A DNA stretch of 64,000 nucleotides from Enterobacter ludwigii (GCA_023023105.1 CP083824.1:2976001-3040000), one strand, 5' to 3'; counted from the stretch's first letter, positions 50,687 through 59,530 are shown. The notes: generated from the letters alone by a model not told the origin. Numbers and translations: made by a program.

Positions 50687-51190
50687 TTACTGATAGTGTT
50701 TTATGTTCAGATAATGCCCGATGACCTTGTCATGCAGCTCCACCGATTTTGAGAACGACAGTGACTTCCGTCCCAGCCTTGCCAGATGTTGTCTCAGATT
50801 CAGGTTATGCCGCTCAATTCGCTGAGTGTAACGCTTGCTGATTACGTGCAGCTTTCCCTTCAGGCGGGATTCATACAGCGGCCAGCCATCCGTCATCCAT
50901 ACCACGACCTCAAAGGCCGACAGCAGGCTCAGAAGACGCTCCAGTGTGGCCAGAGTGCGTTCACCGAAGACGTGCGCCACAACCGTCCTCCGTATCCTGT
51001 CATACGCGTAAAACAGCCAGCGCTGACGTGATTTAGCACCGACGTAGCCCCACTGTTCGTCCATTTCAGCGCAGACAATCACATCACTGCCCGGCTGTAT
51101 GCGCGAGGTTACCGACTGCGGCCTGAGTTTTTTAAGTGACGTAAAATCGTGTTGAGGCCAACGCCCATAATGCGGGCGGTTGCCCGGCAT
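50687..51190 (-). CDS. insB: IS1 InsB (transposase C-terminal part), copy 1
   Basis: 167-residue InsB frame; the active transposase InsAB' is made by a -1 frameshift from InsA at the A6C run. Catalytic residues lie in [22 protein letters not shown] and the C-terminal [12 protein letters not shown]. It is intact. It differs from copy 2 at several residues ([11 protein letters not shown] here, [11 protein letters not shown] there). Confidence 0.93.
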   Translation of the reverse strand: MPGNRPHYGRWPQHDFTSLKKLRPQSVTSRIQPGSDVIVCAEMDEQWGYVGAKSRQRWLFYAYDRIRRTVVAHVFGERTLATLERLLSLLSAFEVVVWMTDGWPLYESRLKGKLHVISKRYTQRIERHNLNLRQHLARLGRKSLSFSKSVELHDKVIGHYLNIKHYQ

Positions 51191-51384
51191 CCAACACCAT
51201 TCATGGCCATATCAATGATTTTCTGGTGCGTACCGGGTTGAGAAGCGGTGTAAGTGAACTGCAGTTGCCATGTTTTACGGCAGTGAGAGCAGAGATAGCG
51301 CTGATGTCCGGCAGTACTTTTACCGTTACGCACCACGCCTTCAGTAGCTGAGCAGGAGGGACAACTGATGGAGATGGAAGCCAC
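51109..51384 (-). CDS. insA: IS1 InsA, copy 1
   Basis: The 91-residue DNA-binding protein and repressor of IS1 transposition. Zinc-ribbon cysteines CPSC and CSHC are near residues 8-11 and 33-36, followed by a helix-turn-helix with [19 protein letters not shown]. Confidence 0.93.
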   Translation of the reverse strand: MASISISCPSCSATEGVVRNGKSTAGHQRYLCSHCRKTWQLQFTYTASQPGTHQKIIDMAMNGVGCRATARIMGVGLNTILRHLKNSGRSR

Positions 51385-51439
51385 GGGAGCACCTCAAAAA
51401 CACCATCGTACACTAAATCAGTAAGTTGGCACCATTACC

Positions 51440-51610
51440 CAAAACCGGATAGCCGAACAGCGGTAGGCAATTTGGCTATCGCGTTTGAGCATTATAACGA
51501 GCACCACCCGCACAGCGCCTTGGGATACCGTTCACCCCGGGAATTTCTGCGCAGTCGGGTATCACAATCCTAAGCGGGAAAAAGTGTCTGGACCTATGGG
51601 GTCAAATCCA
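51440..51610 (+). mobile_element. right-end remnant of an IS2-group (IS3 family) element
   Basis: The segment reads [19 protein letters not shown] in frame from 51442 and stops at TAA 51571-51573. This is the C-terminus of an IS2-type InsD transposase. It then ends in an IS2-like inverted repeat, TGTCTGGACCTATGGGGTC plus AAATCCA, at 51610. Everything upstream of this point is replaced by IS1 copy 1. Confidence 0.8.
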
Positions 51611-51767
51611 GTAGATTTTAAGTTTAAGCTTTGGGAAATCAACAAGACGGCATAGCGAATGATCCCCTCTGGCAAACCAAGCCGACTGTCGCCGAGGCTA
51701 ATCCCTCTTGTGGTTTTTTTGAGCGGCCTGTGCTCCACCGTAGTGCTTTACCAACTCATCGTCGAGT
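51611..51767. other. unassigned segment left of IS26 copy 1
   Basis: 157 bp between the IS2-group remnant and IS26. It has a T-run at 51715-51721 but no gene or repeat I can name. Confidence 0.5.
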
Positions 51768-52587
51768 GGCACTGTTGCAAATAGTCGGTGGTGATAAACT
51801 TATCATCCCCTTTTGCTGATGGAGCTGCACATGAACCCATTCAAAGGCCGGCATTTTCAGCGTGACATCATTCTGTGGGCCGTACGCTGGTACTGCAAAT
51901 ACGGCATCAGTTACCGTGAGCTGCAGGAGATGCTGGCTGAACGCGGAGTGAATGTCGATCACTCCACGATTTACCGCTGGGTTCAGCGTTATGCGCCTGA
52001 AATGGAAAAACGGCTGCGCTGGTACTGGCGTAACCCTTCCGATCTTTGCCCGTGGCACATGGATGAAACCTACGTGAAGGTCAATGGCCGCTGGGCGTAT
52101 CTGTACCGGGCCGTCGACAGCCGGGGCCGCACTGTCGATTTTTATCTCTCCTCCCGTCGTAACAGCAAAGCTGCATACCGGTTTCTGGGTAAAATCCTCA
52201 ACAACGTGAAGAAGTGGCAGATCCCGCGATTCATCAACACGGATAAAGCGCCCGCCTATGGTCGCGCGCTTGCTCTGCTCAAACGCGAAGGCCGGTGCCC
52301 GTCTGACGTTGAACACCGACAGATTAAGTACCGGAACAACGTGATTGAATGCGATCATGGCAAACTGAAACGGATAATCGGCGCCACGCTGGGATTTAAA
52401 TCCATGAAGACGGCTTACGCCACCATCAAAGGTATTGAGGTGATGCGTGCACTACGCAAAGGCCAGGCCTCAGCATTTTATTATGGAGATCCCCTGGGCG
52501 AAATGCGCCTGGTAAGCAGAGTTTTTGAAATGTAAGGCCTTTGAATAAGACAAAAGGCTGCCTCATCGCTAACTTTGCAACAGTGCC
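51768..52587 (+). mobile_element. IS26, copy 1
   Basis: A full 820-bp IS26 with 14-bp ends GGCACTGTTGCAAA and TTTGCAACAGTGCC. Flanking 8-mers are cgtcgagt and tggaaagg, so there is no target duplication, as is usual after IS26-mediated deletion or cointegrate exchange. It is inverted relative to copy 2. Confidence 0.97.
51831..52535 (+). CDS. tnpA: IS26 transposase, copy 1
   Basis: The standard 234-residue IS6-family DDE transposase ([12 protein letters not shown]..). The helix-turn-helix is near residues 20-45 ([19 protein letters not shown]). DDE: the first Asp lies in [10 protein letters not shown], the second in INTDKAPAY and the Glu in [13 protein letters not shown] frame open six codons upstream (from 51813) is not the usual start. 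It is identical in protein to copy 2. Confidence 0.97.
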   Translation: MNPFKGRHFQRDIILWAVRWYCKYGISYRELQEMLAERGVNVDHSTIYRWVQRYAPEMEKRLRWYWRNPSDLCPWHMDETYVKVNGRWAYLYRAVDSRGRTVDFYLSSRRNSKAAYRFLGKILNNVKKWQIPRFINTDKAPAYGRALALLKREGRCPSDVEHRQIKYRNNVIECDHGKLKRIIGATLGFKSMKTAYATIKGIEVMRALRKGQASAFYYGDPLGEMRLVSRVFEM

Positions 52588-52638
52588 TGGAAAGGTTACA
52601 TTTCTAAAAATTATAACGCTGACCTGGGGACCGGGAAT

Positions 52639-53868
52639 ATGTATTCATTTATCGCACGCCAGCCTATTTTTGACACAAAAATGCAGACCGTCGCTTATGA
52701 GCTGCTTTTCAGGGACGGAATGAACAATGCCTTTCCCGATGTTTCACCAGAATACGCCACGTCCAGAATGATTTCTGACCAGTTTTTATGCATCCCTGTT
52801 CCCCGTATAGCCAACAATCACAGTTCTTTTATTAATGTGCCGCACCAGATGATCATTAACGGACTGGGCAATACGCTGCCGAATGAAAAAGTGGTCATCG
52901 AAATTCTGGAAAATGCAGTCCCGGATGATGCGCTTTTCTGTGCCGTAAAGGATATGCACGACAGGGGTTACCAGCTTGCGCTCGATGATTTCACGATGGA
53001 TGATGAATGGGACCGCTTTATGCAGTATATTTCTGTCATCAAATTTGATGTCAGAGACAATGACTATGAAGATATCCGGCAATATATCCACAGAAAAAGT
53101 CAGCTTCTGCAGGGCATAAAATTCCTTGCTGAAAAAGTGGAAACAAGGGACGAGTTTGAGCTTTACAGCCGGGCGGGTTTCGCGCTTTTCCAGGGATTTT
53201 TCTTCAGTCGCCCGGAAATCCTCAGAAATAAATGCCTTTCCCAGAACCCCCTGCCACTCTCCAGGCTGATGATGGAGGTGAACAGGGAAAACCTGGACTT
53301 TGCCGCGGTCGAACGTCTGCTTAAAACCGATCTGACGCTGTCATATAAAATCATGCGCTACGTCAGAAACATGCTGTTTAAATCACATGGCATAATTCAG
53401 GCGGACAATCTTACCCTGAAAGAAATGCTGATGTATCTGGGGGGCAATGAACTCCGGCGGTTTGTTGCGGTGGCCGCCCTTTCAAATATGGGGCGTTCCG
53501 GCATCAGTGAACTTTATCATCTGAGCATGGTTCGCGGAAAATTCTGCGAATTAATTGCCGGAAAAATAAATAATGTTTCATTATCCTATAACGCATTTAT
53601 ATGCGGTCTGTTTTCATTGCTGGATGTCATTCTTGAACTCCCCATGGACGATTTAATTAAACAGATTTCAATCCCGCAAAACGTAACTGCCGCGCTTTGT
53701 GAACATAAAGGTGAACTTTTTGACATACTGACCCTGTCGTTATGTTATGAGAAACTTAACTGGGAGGAAACCGCGAAAATATGTAATACCCTCAATATCA
53801 GCGAGTTCACTGTTATAGAAACCATGCAGGCCGCAACAAAATGGGCGGACGAGCTCGCCGTCTGTTAA
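52639..53868 (+). CDS. EAL-HDOD domain protein
   Basis: A 409-residue cytoplasmic protein with an EAL-type domain (about 1-195) joined to an HDOD domain (about 205-395), the YuxH/CdgJ arrangement. GGGGA lies 8 bp before ATG 52639. EAL motifs are partly altered: YELLFR for EAL, FINVP, EILENA, LALDDF, IKFD for KID, LAEKVET, and FQGFFF. Most metal and substrate ligands (E, N, E, D-D, K, E, Q) are present in form, so a phosphodiesterase or a c-di-GMP-binding role are both possible. It starts 51 bp from IS26, so its native promoter is lost. Its GC is lower than in the core genes. Confidence 0.85.
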   Translation: MYSFIARQPIFDTKMQTVAYELLFRDGMNNAFPDVSPEYATSRMISDQFLCIPVPRIANNHSSFINVPHQMIINGLGNTLPNEKVVIEILENAVPDDALFCAVKDMHDRGYQLALDDFTMDDEWDRFMQYISVIKFDVRDNDYEDIRQYIHRKSQLLQGIKFLAEKVETRDEFELYSRAGFALFQGFFFSRPEILRNKCLSQNPLPLSRLMMEVNRENLDFAAVERLLKTDLTLSYKIMRYVRNMLFKSHGIIQADNLTLKEMLMYLGGNELRRFVAVAALSNMGRSGISELYHLSMVRGKFCELIAGKINNVSLSYNAFICGLFSLLDVILELPMDDLIKQISIPQNVTAALCEHKGELFDILTLSLCYEKLNWEETAKICNTLNISEFTVIETMQAATKWADELAVC

Positions 53869-53902
53869 GGATATTTATCACAAGACAGGTAATGACTCCA
53901 AC

Positions 53903-54406
53903 TTATTGATAGTGTTTTATGTTCAGATAATGCCCGATGACTTTGTCATGCAGCTCCACCGATTTTGAGAACGACAGCGACTTCCGTCCCAGCCGTGCCA
54001 GGTGCTGCCTCAGATTCAGGTTATGCCGCTCAATTCGCTGCGTATATCGCTTGCTGATTACGTGCAGCTTTCCCTTCAGGCGGGATTCATACAGCGGCCA
54101 GCCATCCGTCATCCATATCACCACGTCAAAGGGTGACAGCAGGCTCATAAGACGCCCCAGCGTCGCCATAGTGCGTTCACCGAATACGTGCGCAACAACC
54201 GTCTTCCGGAGCCTGTCATACGCGTAAAACAGCCAGCGCTGGCGCGATTTAGCCCCGACGTATCCCCACTGTTCGTCCATTTCCGCGCAGACGATGACGT
54301 CACTGCCCGGCTGTATGCGCGAGGTTACCAACTGCGGCCTGAGTTTTTTAAATGGCGGAAAATCGTGTTGAGGCCAACGCCCATAATGCGGGCGGTTGCC
54401 CGGCAT
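53903..54406 (-). CDS. insB: IS1 InsB (transposase C-terminal part), copy 2
   Basis: 167 residues, intact, with the same catalytic blocks as copy 1 ([22 protein letters not shown]). Several residue differences show that it is a separate IS1 isoform. Confidence 0.93.
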   Translation of the reverse strand: MPGNRPHYGRWPQHDFPPFKKLRPQLVTSRIQPGSDVIVCAEMDEQWGYVGAKSRQRWLFYAYDRLRKTVVAHVFGERTMATLGRLMSLLSPFDVVIWMTDGWPLYESRLKGKLHVISKRYTQRIERHNLNLRQHLARLGRKSLSFSKSVELHDKVIGHYLNIKHYQ

Positions 54407-54600
54407 CCAACGCCATTCATGGCCATATCAATGATTTTCTGGTGCGTACCGGGTTGAGAAGCGGTGTAAGTGAACTGCAGTTGCCATGTTTTACGGCAGT
54501 GAGAGCAGAGATAGCGCTGATGTCCGGCAGTGCTTTTGCCGTTACGCACCACCCCGTCAGTAGCTGAACAGGAGGGACAGCTGATAGAAACAGAAGCCAC
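54325..54600 (-). CDS. insA: IS1 InsA, copy 2
   Basis: 91 residues with the zinc-ribbon cysteines and helix-turn-helix of InsA; it reads [16 protein letters not shown] where copy 1 has [16 protein letters not shown]. Confidence 0.93.
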   Translation of the reverse strand: MASVSISCPSCSATDGVVRNGKSTAGHQRYLCSHCRKTWQLQFTYTASQPGTHQKIIDMAMNGVGCRATARIMGVGLNTIFRHLKNSGRSW

Positions 54601-54655
54601 TGGAGCACCTCAAAAACACCATCATACACTAAATCAGTAAGTTGGCAGCATCACC

Positions 54656-54694
54656 GACAAAAGGCTGCCTCATCGCTAACTTTGCAACAGTGCC
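54656..54694 (+). mobile_element. 39-bp right-end stub of a third IS26
   Basis: The bases are identical to the last 39 bp of IS26 (as at 52549-52587), from GACAAAAGGCTG to the terminal repeat. They run in the same direction as copy 1. IS1 copy 2 abuts it on the left, and the rest of that IS26 is gone. Confidence 0.93.
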
Positions 54695-54822
54695 CTTATT
54701 CGCACCTTCCTTAGCAAAACAGAAAGCTGGCACTAAATAAAAATCCGTTTCTGCCGATACTGCCTCTGCGGGCTGTGCCTATTTCAGGCCAATGGACTCT
54801 CACCCGTTAAGAGATGGGGAAA

Positions 54823-57408
54823 ATGAACTGGCAGCGCTTCAACAAAGTAAGTAGTTTTTCAGGAGAAACCAGTGGCATAGTAAAGAAAAATTTTATTATT
54901 ACCGCGGCGTTGCTGAGCAGTCTCTTTCTGGCGGCAATAGTGAATCTTTTATATATCGCGGATAATCTTAATAATAAAGCAGACGCGCGCAGCAGTTTAC
55001 TTTTGCAAAAAGCCCTCACTAACCGGCAGGAAAAGATACGCACAAATTTAATGGATAATGCCGACTGGGGCGAAGCGTATAATAATTTGCACAAGCAGGT
55101 GAATGTTAAATGGGCATGGGACAGCCAGAACCTTGGTGAATCGCTTTACACGAATTACCAGTATGAAGGCGTATTTGTTTTGTCTCCCGCCGGGGAGACG
55201 CGTTATAGCGTCATTGAAGGAAATCTTGTCAGCCAGCCTTTCGAGAAATGGCTTAACCGGAACATCACCAAAGAACTTTTTAACGACCTCTCACAAAGCC
55301 AGGGTAAAGCCGTCTCACGCCTTATGATGACCAACGGGCAACTCACCTTACTGGCGGCGGCCCGGATCACGTCGGGAGACGATGAAAGCATCACGCCGGT
55401 GGCGGAAGATGCCTCGGTACTGATTTTCGCCGACGTGTTAACGCCCGTTAAACTGGAGAAAATGGGCAACGAATACGGCATTCATAATGCGCATACGTTC
55501 GGCAGAATGGAGCCACACCTGAAAGCCGACTACCGGGAAGCTCAGCTTATTTTACCCATTGATAATGGCGATGTTCTGATTGAGTGGCTAAGCGACGATC
55601 CGGGCAGAGCGCTGATGAACCGGGAGCTGCCGTTAATCATCATTCTGATGTTATCGACCATTGCATTTACCTGGTTGATGCGGCGTGGTGCGTTAATCAA
55701 AGCGCAAATTAATGACGAAAATGTTTTCCTGCTTGAGCAAAGCCGACAAGCGCTTACGGCAAGTGAACGACGCTTTCGCGACGTCATTGAAGCCACCACC
55801 GACTGGATTTGGGAAGCGGACAGCGAGGCACGGCTAACGTGGTTATCCGACCGTTTTTCCGGCGTTACCGGTCATCATTCTGACGACTGGCTTGGGCGGA
55901 ACATGTTGGATTTCATCCACAGCGACAAAATCCTTTTTCATCACTGGCTGCTGAATCCGCAGACGAGCAGTAATTACACGCTCAAAAAGGCCCGCTATTT
56001 CTCAGCTCAGGGCCATCAGCGTTACTGCAATGTGGTGGCGAAGCGCGCCATTATGGATGATGGTTCTATGGGCTTTCGCGGTACGATGACCGATGTCACT
56101 CTGGAAGTGGAGGCGCAGGAGCGTGCCGAGTATTTATCGCGGCATGATGAATTAACCGGCCTACCAAACCGGGTCAGAATGAAAGAGTTTCTGGAAAGTG
56201 AGCTGCGTTCTTTACCCGATCCGGATCATCCCCTGGCCATGATCAGCCTCGACCTGGATAAATTCAAACCGGTAAATGATTTATTCGGCCACAATGCGGG
56301 CGATGCGTTACTCAATGAAGTCGCCAGCCGGTTGCGGTCCTGTACCCGTAAAATCGATCTGGTTGCCCGGCAGGGCGGAGATGAGTTTATCCTTATTCTG
56401 CCGGATATTTATGTGCGTAAAGACATAGAGACGCTCTGCCAGCGCATTGCCAGTGAAATAAGCCGGCCTTTTATCGTTAACGGCAATGAAGTGTATATCA
56501 GCGTGAGTATGGGGATTGCACTGGCGCCTCAGGATGCAATGAACGCCAGCGATCTGATTCGGTTATCCGATATCGCATTGTATAAAGCGAAAAATACCGG
56601 TCGCAATAACTGGGTGTTTTACGAACCCAACATGGGCGAGTACTTAATTCAGCGCCGGGAAATGGAAAAAGAGTTTCGTGAAGCGTTATGCACAGACCAG
56701 TTTCAGCTGGTTTATCAGCCCCGTTACGACATTAAAACCTCGCGTATCGCTGCTGTCGAAGCACTGGTTCGCTGGCAGCATCCGCGTCTCGGTTTACTGA
56801 TGCCGGATCAGTTCATCCCGCTTGCGGAAGAGACGGGCCTGATCGTTGCCATGAGTGATGTGGTGCTGGAGAAAGCCTGTAAAGATATGGTGCATCTCTC
56901 GCCCGATTTGGTTATTTCGGTCAATATTTCGGCGGTGGAGTTTAATACCCGTGGCCTGGCGAAACGGGTAAAGGCTGCGCTGCAAAAATCGGGGCTTAAA
57001 CCGTCCCGGCTGGAGTTAGAAATTACCGAAAACGTGACGATTTCCAATCCGGATATCACGCTGGAAACCATGAAGCAGCTGAAGGATATCGGCGTACGCT
57101 TTTTGATTGATGACTTTGGAACCGGCTACTCGGCATTAAGCTATCTGAAACGCTTCCCGTTCGACGGAATAAAGCTGGATAAATCTTTTGTGTTCGCCAT
57201 GGAGGAATCGGAAAACGCCAAAATCATCGTTGAGAATATTATCGGCCTTGGCAAAGCCTATTCGCTGGCTGTCACCGCTGAAGGCGTGGAAACGGCGGAG
57301 CAGTTGAAAAGGCTTAAACATTATCACTGTGACGAGGCGCAAGGGTATTTCATCGGGAAGCCTGTCGCGCTTGATGTGTTAAATTTAGAGGCACTGTTGC
57401 AAAGTTAG
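54823..57408 (+). CDS. CHASE4-PAS-GGDEF-EAL cyclic-di-GMP protein, 3' end replaced by IS26
   Basis: 861 residues from ATG 54823 (AAGAG 9 bp upstream; an ATG at 54814 has no suitable spacing). TM1 is near 22-44. A periplasmic CHASE4-like sensor with DNADWGEAYN, TM2 near 267-285 (PLIIILMLSTIAFTWLM), and a PAS domain (about 315-425) follow. The GGDEF site is RQGGDEF at 518-522 with the RxxD product-inhibition site RKID. The EAL domain has every canonical motif: EALVRW (E646), VNIS, EITENV, DDFGTGYS, KLDKSF, AEGVE, QGYFIG. The last five residues and the stop come from the IS26 end at 57390. Both activities look possible. Confidence 0.9.
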   Translation: MNWQRFNKVSSFSGETSGIVKKNFIITAALLSSLFLAAIVNLLYIADNLNNKADARSSLLLQKALTNRQEKIRTNLMDNADWGEAYNNLHKQVNVKWAWDSQNLGESLYTNYQYEGVFVLSPAGETRYSVIEGNLVSQPFEKWLNRNITKELFNDLSQSQGKAVSRLMMTNGQLTLLAAARITSGDDESITPVAEDASVLIFADVLTPVKLEKMGNEYGIHNAHTFGRMEPHLKADYREAQLILPIDNGDVLIEWLSDDPGRALMNRELPLIIILMLSTIAFTWLMRRGALIKAQINDENVFLLEQSRQALTASERRFRDVIEATTDWIWEADSEARLTWLSDRFSGVTGHHSDDWLGRNMLDFIHSDKILFHHWLLNPQTSSNYTLKKARYFSAQGHQRYCNVVAKRAIMDDGSMGFRGTMTDVTLEVEAQERAEYLSRHDELTGLPNRVRMKEFLESELRSLPDPDHPLAMISLDLDKFKPVNDLFGHNAGDALLNEVASRLRSCTRKIDLVARQGGDEFILILPDIYVRKDIETLCQRIASEISRPFIVNGNEVYISVSMGIALAPQDAMNASDLIRLSDIALYKAKNTGRNNWVFYEPNMGEYLIQRREMEKEFREALCTDQFQLVYQPRYDIKTSRIAAVEALVRWQHPRLGLLMPDQFIPLAEETGLIVAMSDVVLEKACKDMVHLSPDLVISVNISAVEFNTRGLAKRVKAALQKSGLKPSRLELEITENVTISNPDITLETMKQLKDIGVRFLIDDFGTGYSALSYLKRFPFDGIKLDKSFVFAMEESENAKIIVENIIGLGKAYSLAVTAEGVETAEQLKRLKHYHCDEAQGYFIGKPVALDVLNLEALLQS

Positions 57409-58209
57409 CGATGAGGCAGCCTTTTGTCTTATTCAAAGGCCTTACATTTCAAAAACTCTGCTTACCAGGCGCATTTCGCCCAGGGGATCTCCATAATAAA
57501 ATGCTGAGGCCTGGCCTTTGCGTAGTGCACGCATCACCTCAATACCTTTGATGGTGGCGTAAGCCGTCTTCATGGATTTAAATCCCAGCGTGGCGCCGAT
57601 TATCCGTTTCAGTTTGCCATGATCGCATTCAATCACGTTGTTCCGGTACTTAATCTGTCGGTGTTCAACGTCAGACGGGCACCGGCCTTCGCGTTTGAGC
57701 AGAGCAAGCGCGCGACCATAGGCGGGCGCTTTATCCGTGTTGATGAATCGCGGGATCTGCCACTTCTTCACGTTGTTGAGGATTTTACCCAGAAACCGGT
57801 ATGCAGCTTTGCTGTTACGACGGGAGGAGAGATAAAAATCGACAGTGCGGCCCCGGCTGTCGACGGCCCGGTACAGATACGCCCAGCGGCCATTGACCTT
57901 CACGTAGGTTTCATCCATGTGCCACGGGCAAAGATCGGAAGGGTTACGCCAGTACCAGCGCAGCCGTTTTTCCATTTCAGGCGCATAACGCTGAACCCAG
58001 CGGTAAATCGTGGAGTGATCGACATTCACTCCGCGTTCAGCCAGCATCTCCTGCAGCTCACGGTAACTGATGCCGTATTTGCAGTACCAGCGTACGGCCC
58101 ACAGAATGATGTCACGCTGAAAATGCCGGCCTTTGAATGGGTTCATGTGCAGCTCCATCAGCAAAAGGGGATGATAAGTTTATCACCACCGACTATTTGC
58201 AACAGTGCC
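57390..58209 (-). mobile_element. IS26, copy 2
   Basis: A full 820-bp IS26 in the opposite direction to copy 1. Flanking 8-mers aatttaga and cgtgtttt do not match. Its left end cuts the GGDEF-EAL gene and its right end cuts the resolvase gene. Confidence 0.97.
57442..58146 (-). CDS. tnpA: IS26 transposase, copy 2
   Basis: 234 residues, identical to copy 1 at protein level and intact, with the same DDE blocks. The frame is open six codons further upstream, to 58164. Confidence 0.97.
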   Translation of the reverse strand: MNPFKGRHFQRDIILWAVRWYCKYGISYRELQEMLAERGVNVDHSTIYRWVQRYAPEMEKRLRWYWRNPSDLCPWHMDETYVKVNGRWAYLYRAVDSRGRTVDFYLSSRRNSKAAYRFLGKILNNVKKWQIPRFINTDKAPAYGRALALLKREGRCPSDVEHRQIKYRNNVIECDHGKLKRIIGATLGFKSMKTAYATIKGIEVMRALRKGQASAFYYGDPLGEMRLVSRVFEM

Positions 58210-58788
58210 CGTGTTTTTGCCTACTGCAGGGTCTCAACTCTGGAACAGACCACAGAAAACCAGCGTCGTGAAATTGAAGCGGCGGGTTTTGCCATCAGAT
58301 CCCAACGACTTATTGAGGAGCATATCAGTGGCTCGGTTGCTGCCAGCGAACGCCCCGGATTTATCCGGTTGCTAGATCGCATGGAAAATGGGGATGTACT
58401 GATTGTCACCAAACTTGACCGTCTGGGTCGTAATGCGATGGATATCCGAAAAACAGTAGAGCAACTGGCGGCTTTAGATATTCGCGTTCATTGTCTCGCA
58501 CTCGGAGGCGTTGACTTGACCAGTCCGGCCGGAAAAATGACTATGCAGGTAATTTCTGCTGTAGCGGAGTTTGAGCGGGATTTGCTGCTTGAGCGAACGC
58601 ATTCAGGTATTGCGAGGGCAAAAGCGGCTGGAAAACGCTTCGGTCGCCCTCCCATCCTGAGCGAGGAACAAAAGCAAACAGTGACAGAGCGCCTAAATGC
58701 TGGCATCAGTATCAGTGCTATTGCCCGGGAATTTAATACCACCCGCCAGACTATCCTTCGGGTAAAGGCTGGATTGCTGCAAGAGTGA
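58210..58788 (+). pseudogene. serine resolvase (TnpR-like) lacking its start codon
   Basis: 192 codons of a resolvase/invertase-family serine recombinase. The catalytic Ser is in AYCRVST at its very N-terminus; [10 protein letters not shown] and the long E helix region [22 protein letters not shown] follow. A C-terminal helix-turn-helix ([21 protein letters not shown]) closes it. IS26 copy 2 joins at the second codon, so only the start codon is missing. No in-frame ATG, GTG or TTG with a ribosome site is seen at the junction. It probably came from a Tn3-family transposon. Confidence 0.85.
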
Positions 58789-58906
58789 GCGGCTGGGAAG
58801 ATTATAAAAAAATCAAATGGTTATTATGAAATAAAACAGCCTTCTGGGTTCTTTTCCCCCTATTTTTTATAAAAGAGTAGACAAAAGAGGTTCGCGATAT
58901 TAACCT

Positions 58907-58920
58907 ACCAACTAGATGGT
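58907..58920. promoter_or_regulatory. operator-like 14-mer 1, upstream of the OsmC-like gene
   Basis: ACCAACTAGATGGT, a near-palindrome around CTAG, 52 bp before the OsmC-like start codon. It is one of three such sites in this 2.1-kb gene group. A possible -35 TTAACC (58900-58905) overlaps its left side, but no good -10 follows. Confidence 0.65.
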
Positions 58921-58972
58921 TGGCACTGATTACACCAGCTATAACTTTTATCAAGAAATTACAGGAGCCATT

Positions 58973-59530
58973 ATGTCTACTACCGTTAAACCTTCTGCAG
59001 ACGCAGCTGCGATCCACAATACCCGTGAAGCAGTTCGCAGCCAGCCTGGCCTGGGTAACCTGACTTTCCAGATGAAAGCCCGTTCCAGCGGCGGATTAAC
59101 CGTTCGCACAGAGACCGGCGCCACAATCCAGAACGGCGTTATCGATACCAGCCGCGTGGGGAAATTTTCTAATATCGGTGATGAACCCGCAGGTTTACTC
59201 GGCACCGATACCGGCATGAGCCCGACTGAATACATCATGCAGGCGCTGGCTGGCTGTTATACCGCCACCCTCACCATGATGGCTGCTGAAAAAGGGATCG
59301 ACCTGGACGGTATCGAGCTGGATCTTAATTTCGATATCAACCTCAACGGCTTCCTTGGGCTGGACAGCAACGTGCGTAAAGGTGCGAAATCTATTCGCGT
59401 CGATGTTCACCTTACGAGCAAGACCGCCAGTCGCGAGGAGTTAGAAGCGCTGGTCAGCGAAATGCAAAAGAATTCGCCAATCCACGATACTCTGGCTAAT
59501 CCGGTTGAAATGATTACACGCCTGGCGTGA
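58973..59530 (+). CDS. OsmC-family protein with a single cysteine
   Basis: A 185-residue OsmC/Ohr-fold protein; start 58973 has CAGGAG 5 bp upstream, and an upstream ATG at 58916 overlaps the operator. The core motif ALAGCYTATL has the first conserved Cys (C95), but the position of the second OsmC peroxidase Cys reads KNSPIHDTL (S168) and there is no other Cys. Members like this (YhfA-type) are not classical two-Cys peroxidases, so a thiol-based but different role is likely. First gene of the redox group, with its own operator. Confidence 0.85.
   Translation: MSTTVKPSADAAAIHNTREAVRSQPGLGNLTFQMKARSSGGLTVRTETGATIQNGVIDTSRVGKFSNIGDEPAGLLGTDTGMSPTEYIMQALAGCYTATLTMMAAEKGIDLDGIELDLNFDINLNGFLGLDSNVRKGAKSIRVDVHLTSKTASREELEALVSEMQKNSPIHDTLANPVEMITRLA

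Larger units (their letters stand above)
50672..51439 (-). mobile_element. IS1, copy 1
   Basis: A full 768-bp IS1 with ends GGTAATGACTCCAACTTA (left) and its imperfect partner TAAGTTGGCACCATTACC (right). The flanking 9-mers tagaaccgg and caaaaccgg agree at 7 of 9 positions, so they are not an exact target duplication. The frameshift run A6C for InsAB' is at 51127-51133 (minus strand). Confidence 0.95.
53888..54655 (-). mobile_element. IS1, copy 2
   Basis: A full 768-bp IS1 from GGTAATGACTCCAACTTA to TAAGTTGGCAGCATCACC. Flanking 9-mers cacaagaca and gacaaaagg do not match. Its right end is fused directly to a 39-bp stub of IS26. The A6C frameshift run is at 54343-54349 (minus strand). Confidence 0.95.

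Noticed and set aside
50672..54655. The two IS1 copies as a composite transposon around the EAL-HDOD gene
   Set aside because: They are in the same direction but differ in sequence, the outer flanks do not match, and IS26 lies between them.
57619..58209. A long open frame running from inside IS26 copy 2 into the resolvase
   Set aside because: The part before 58210 is antisense to the IS26 transposase; only the resolvase part is recognisable.
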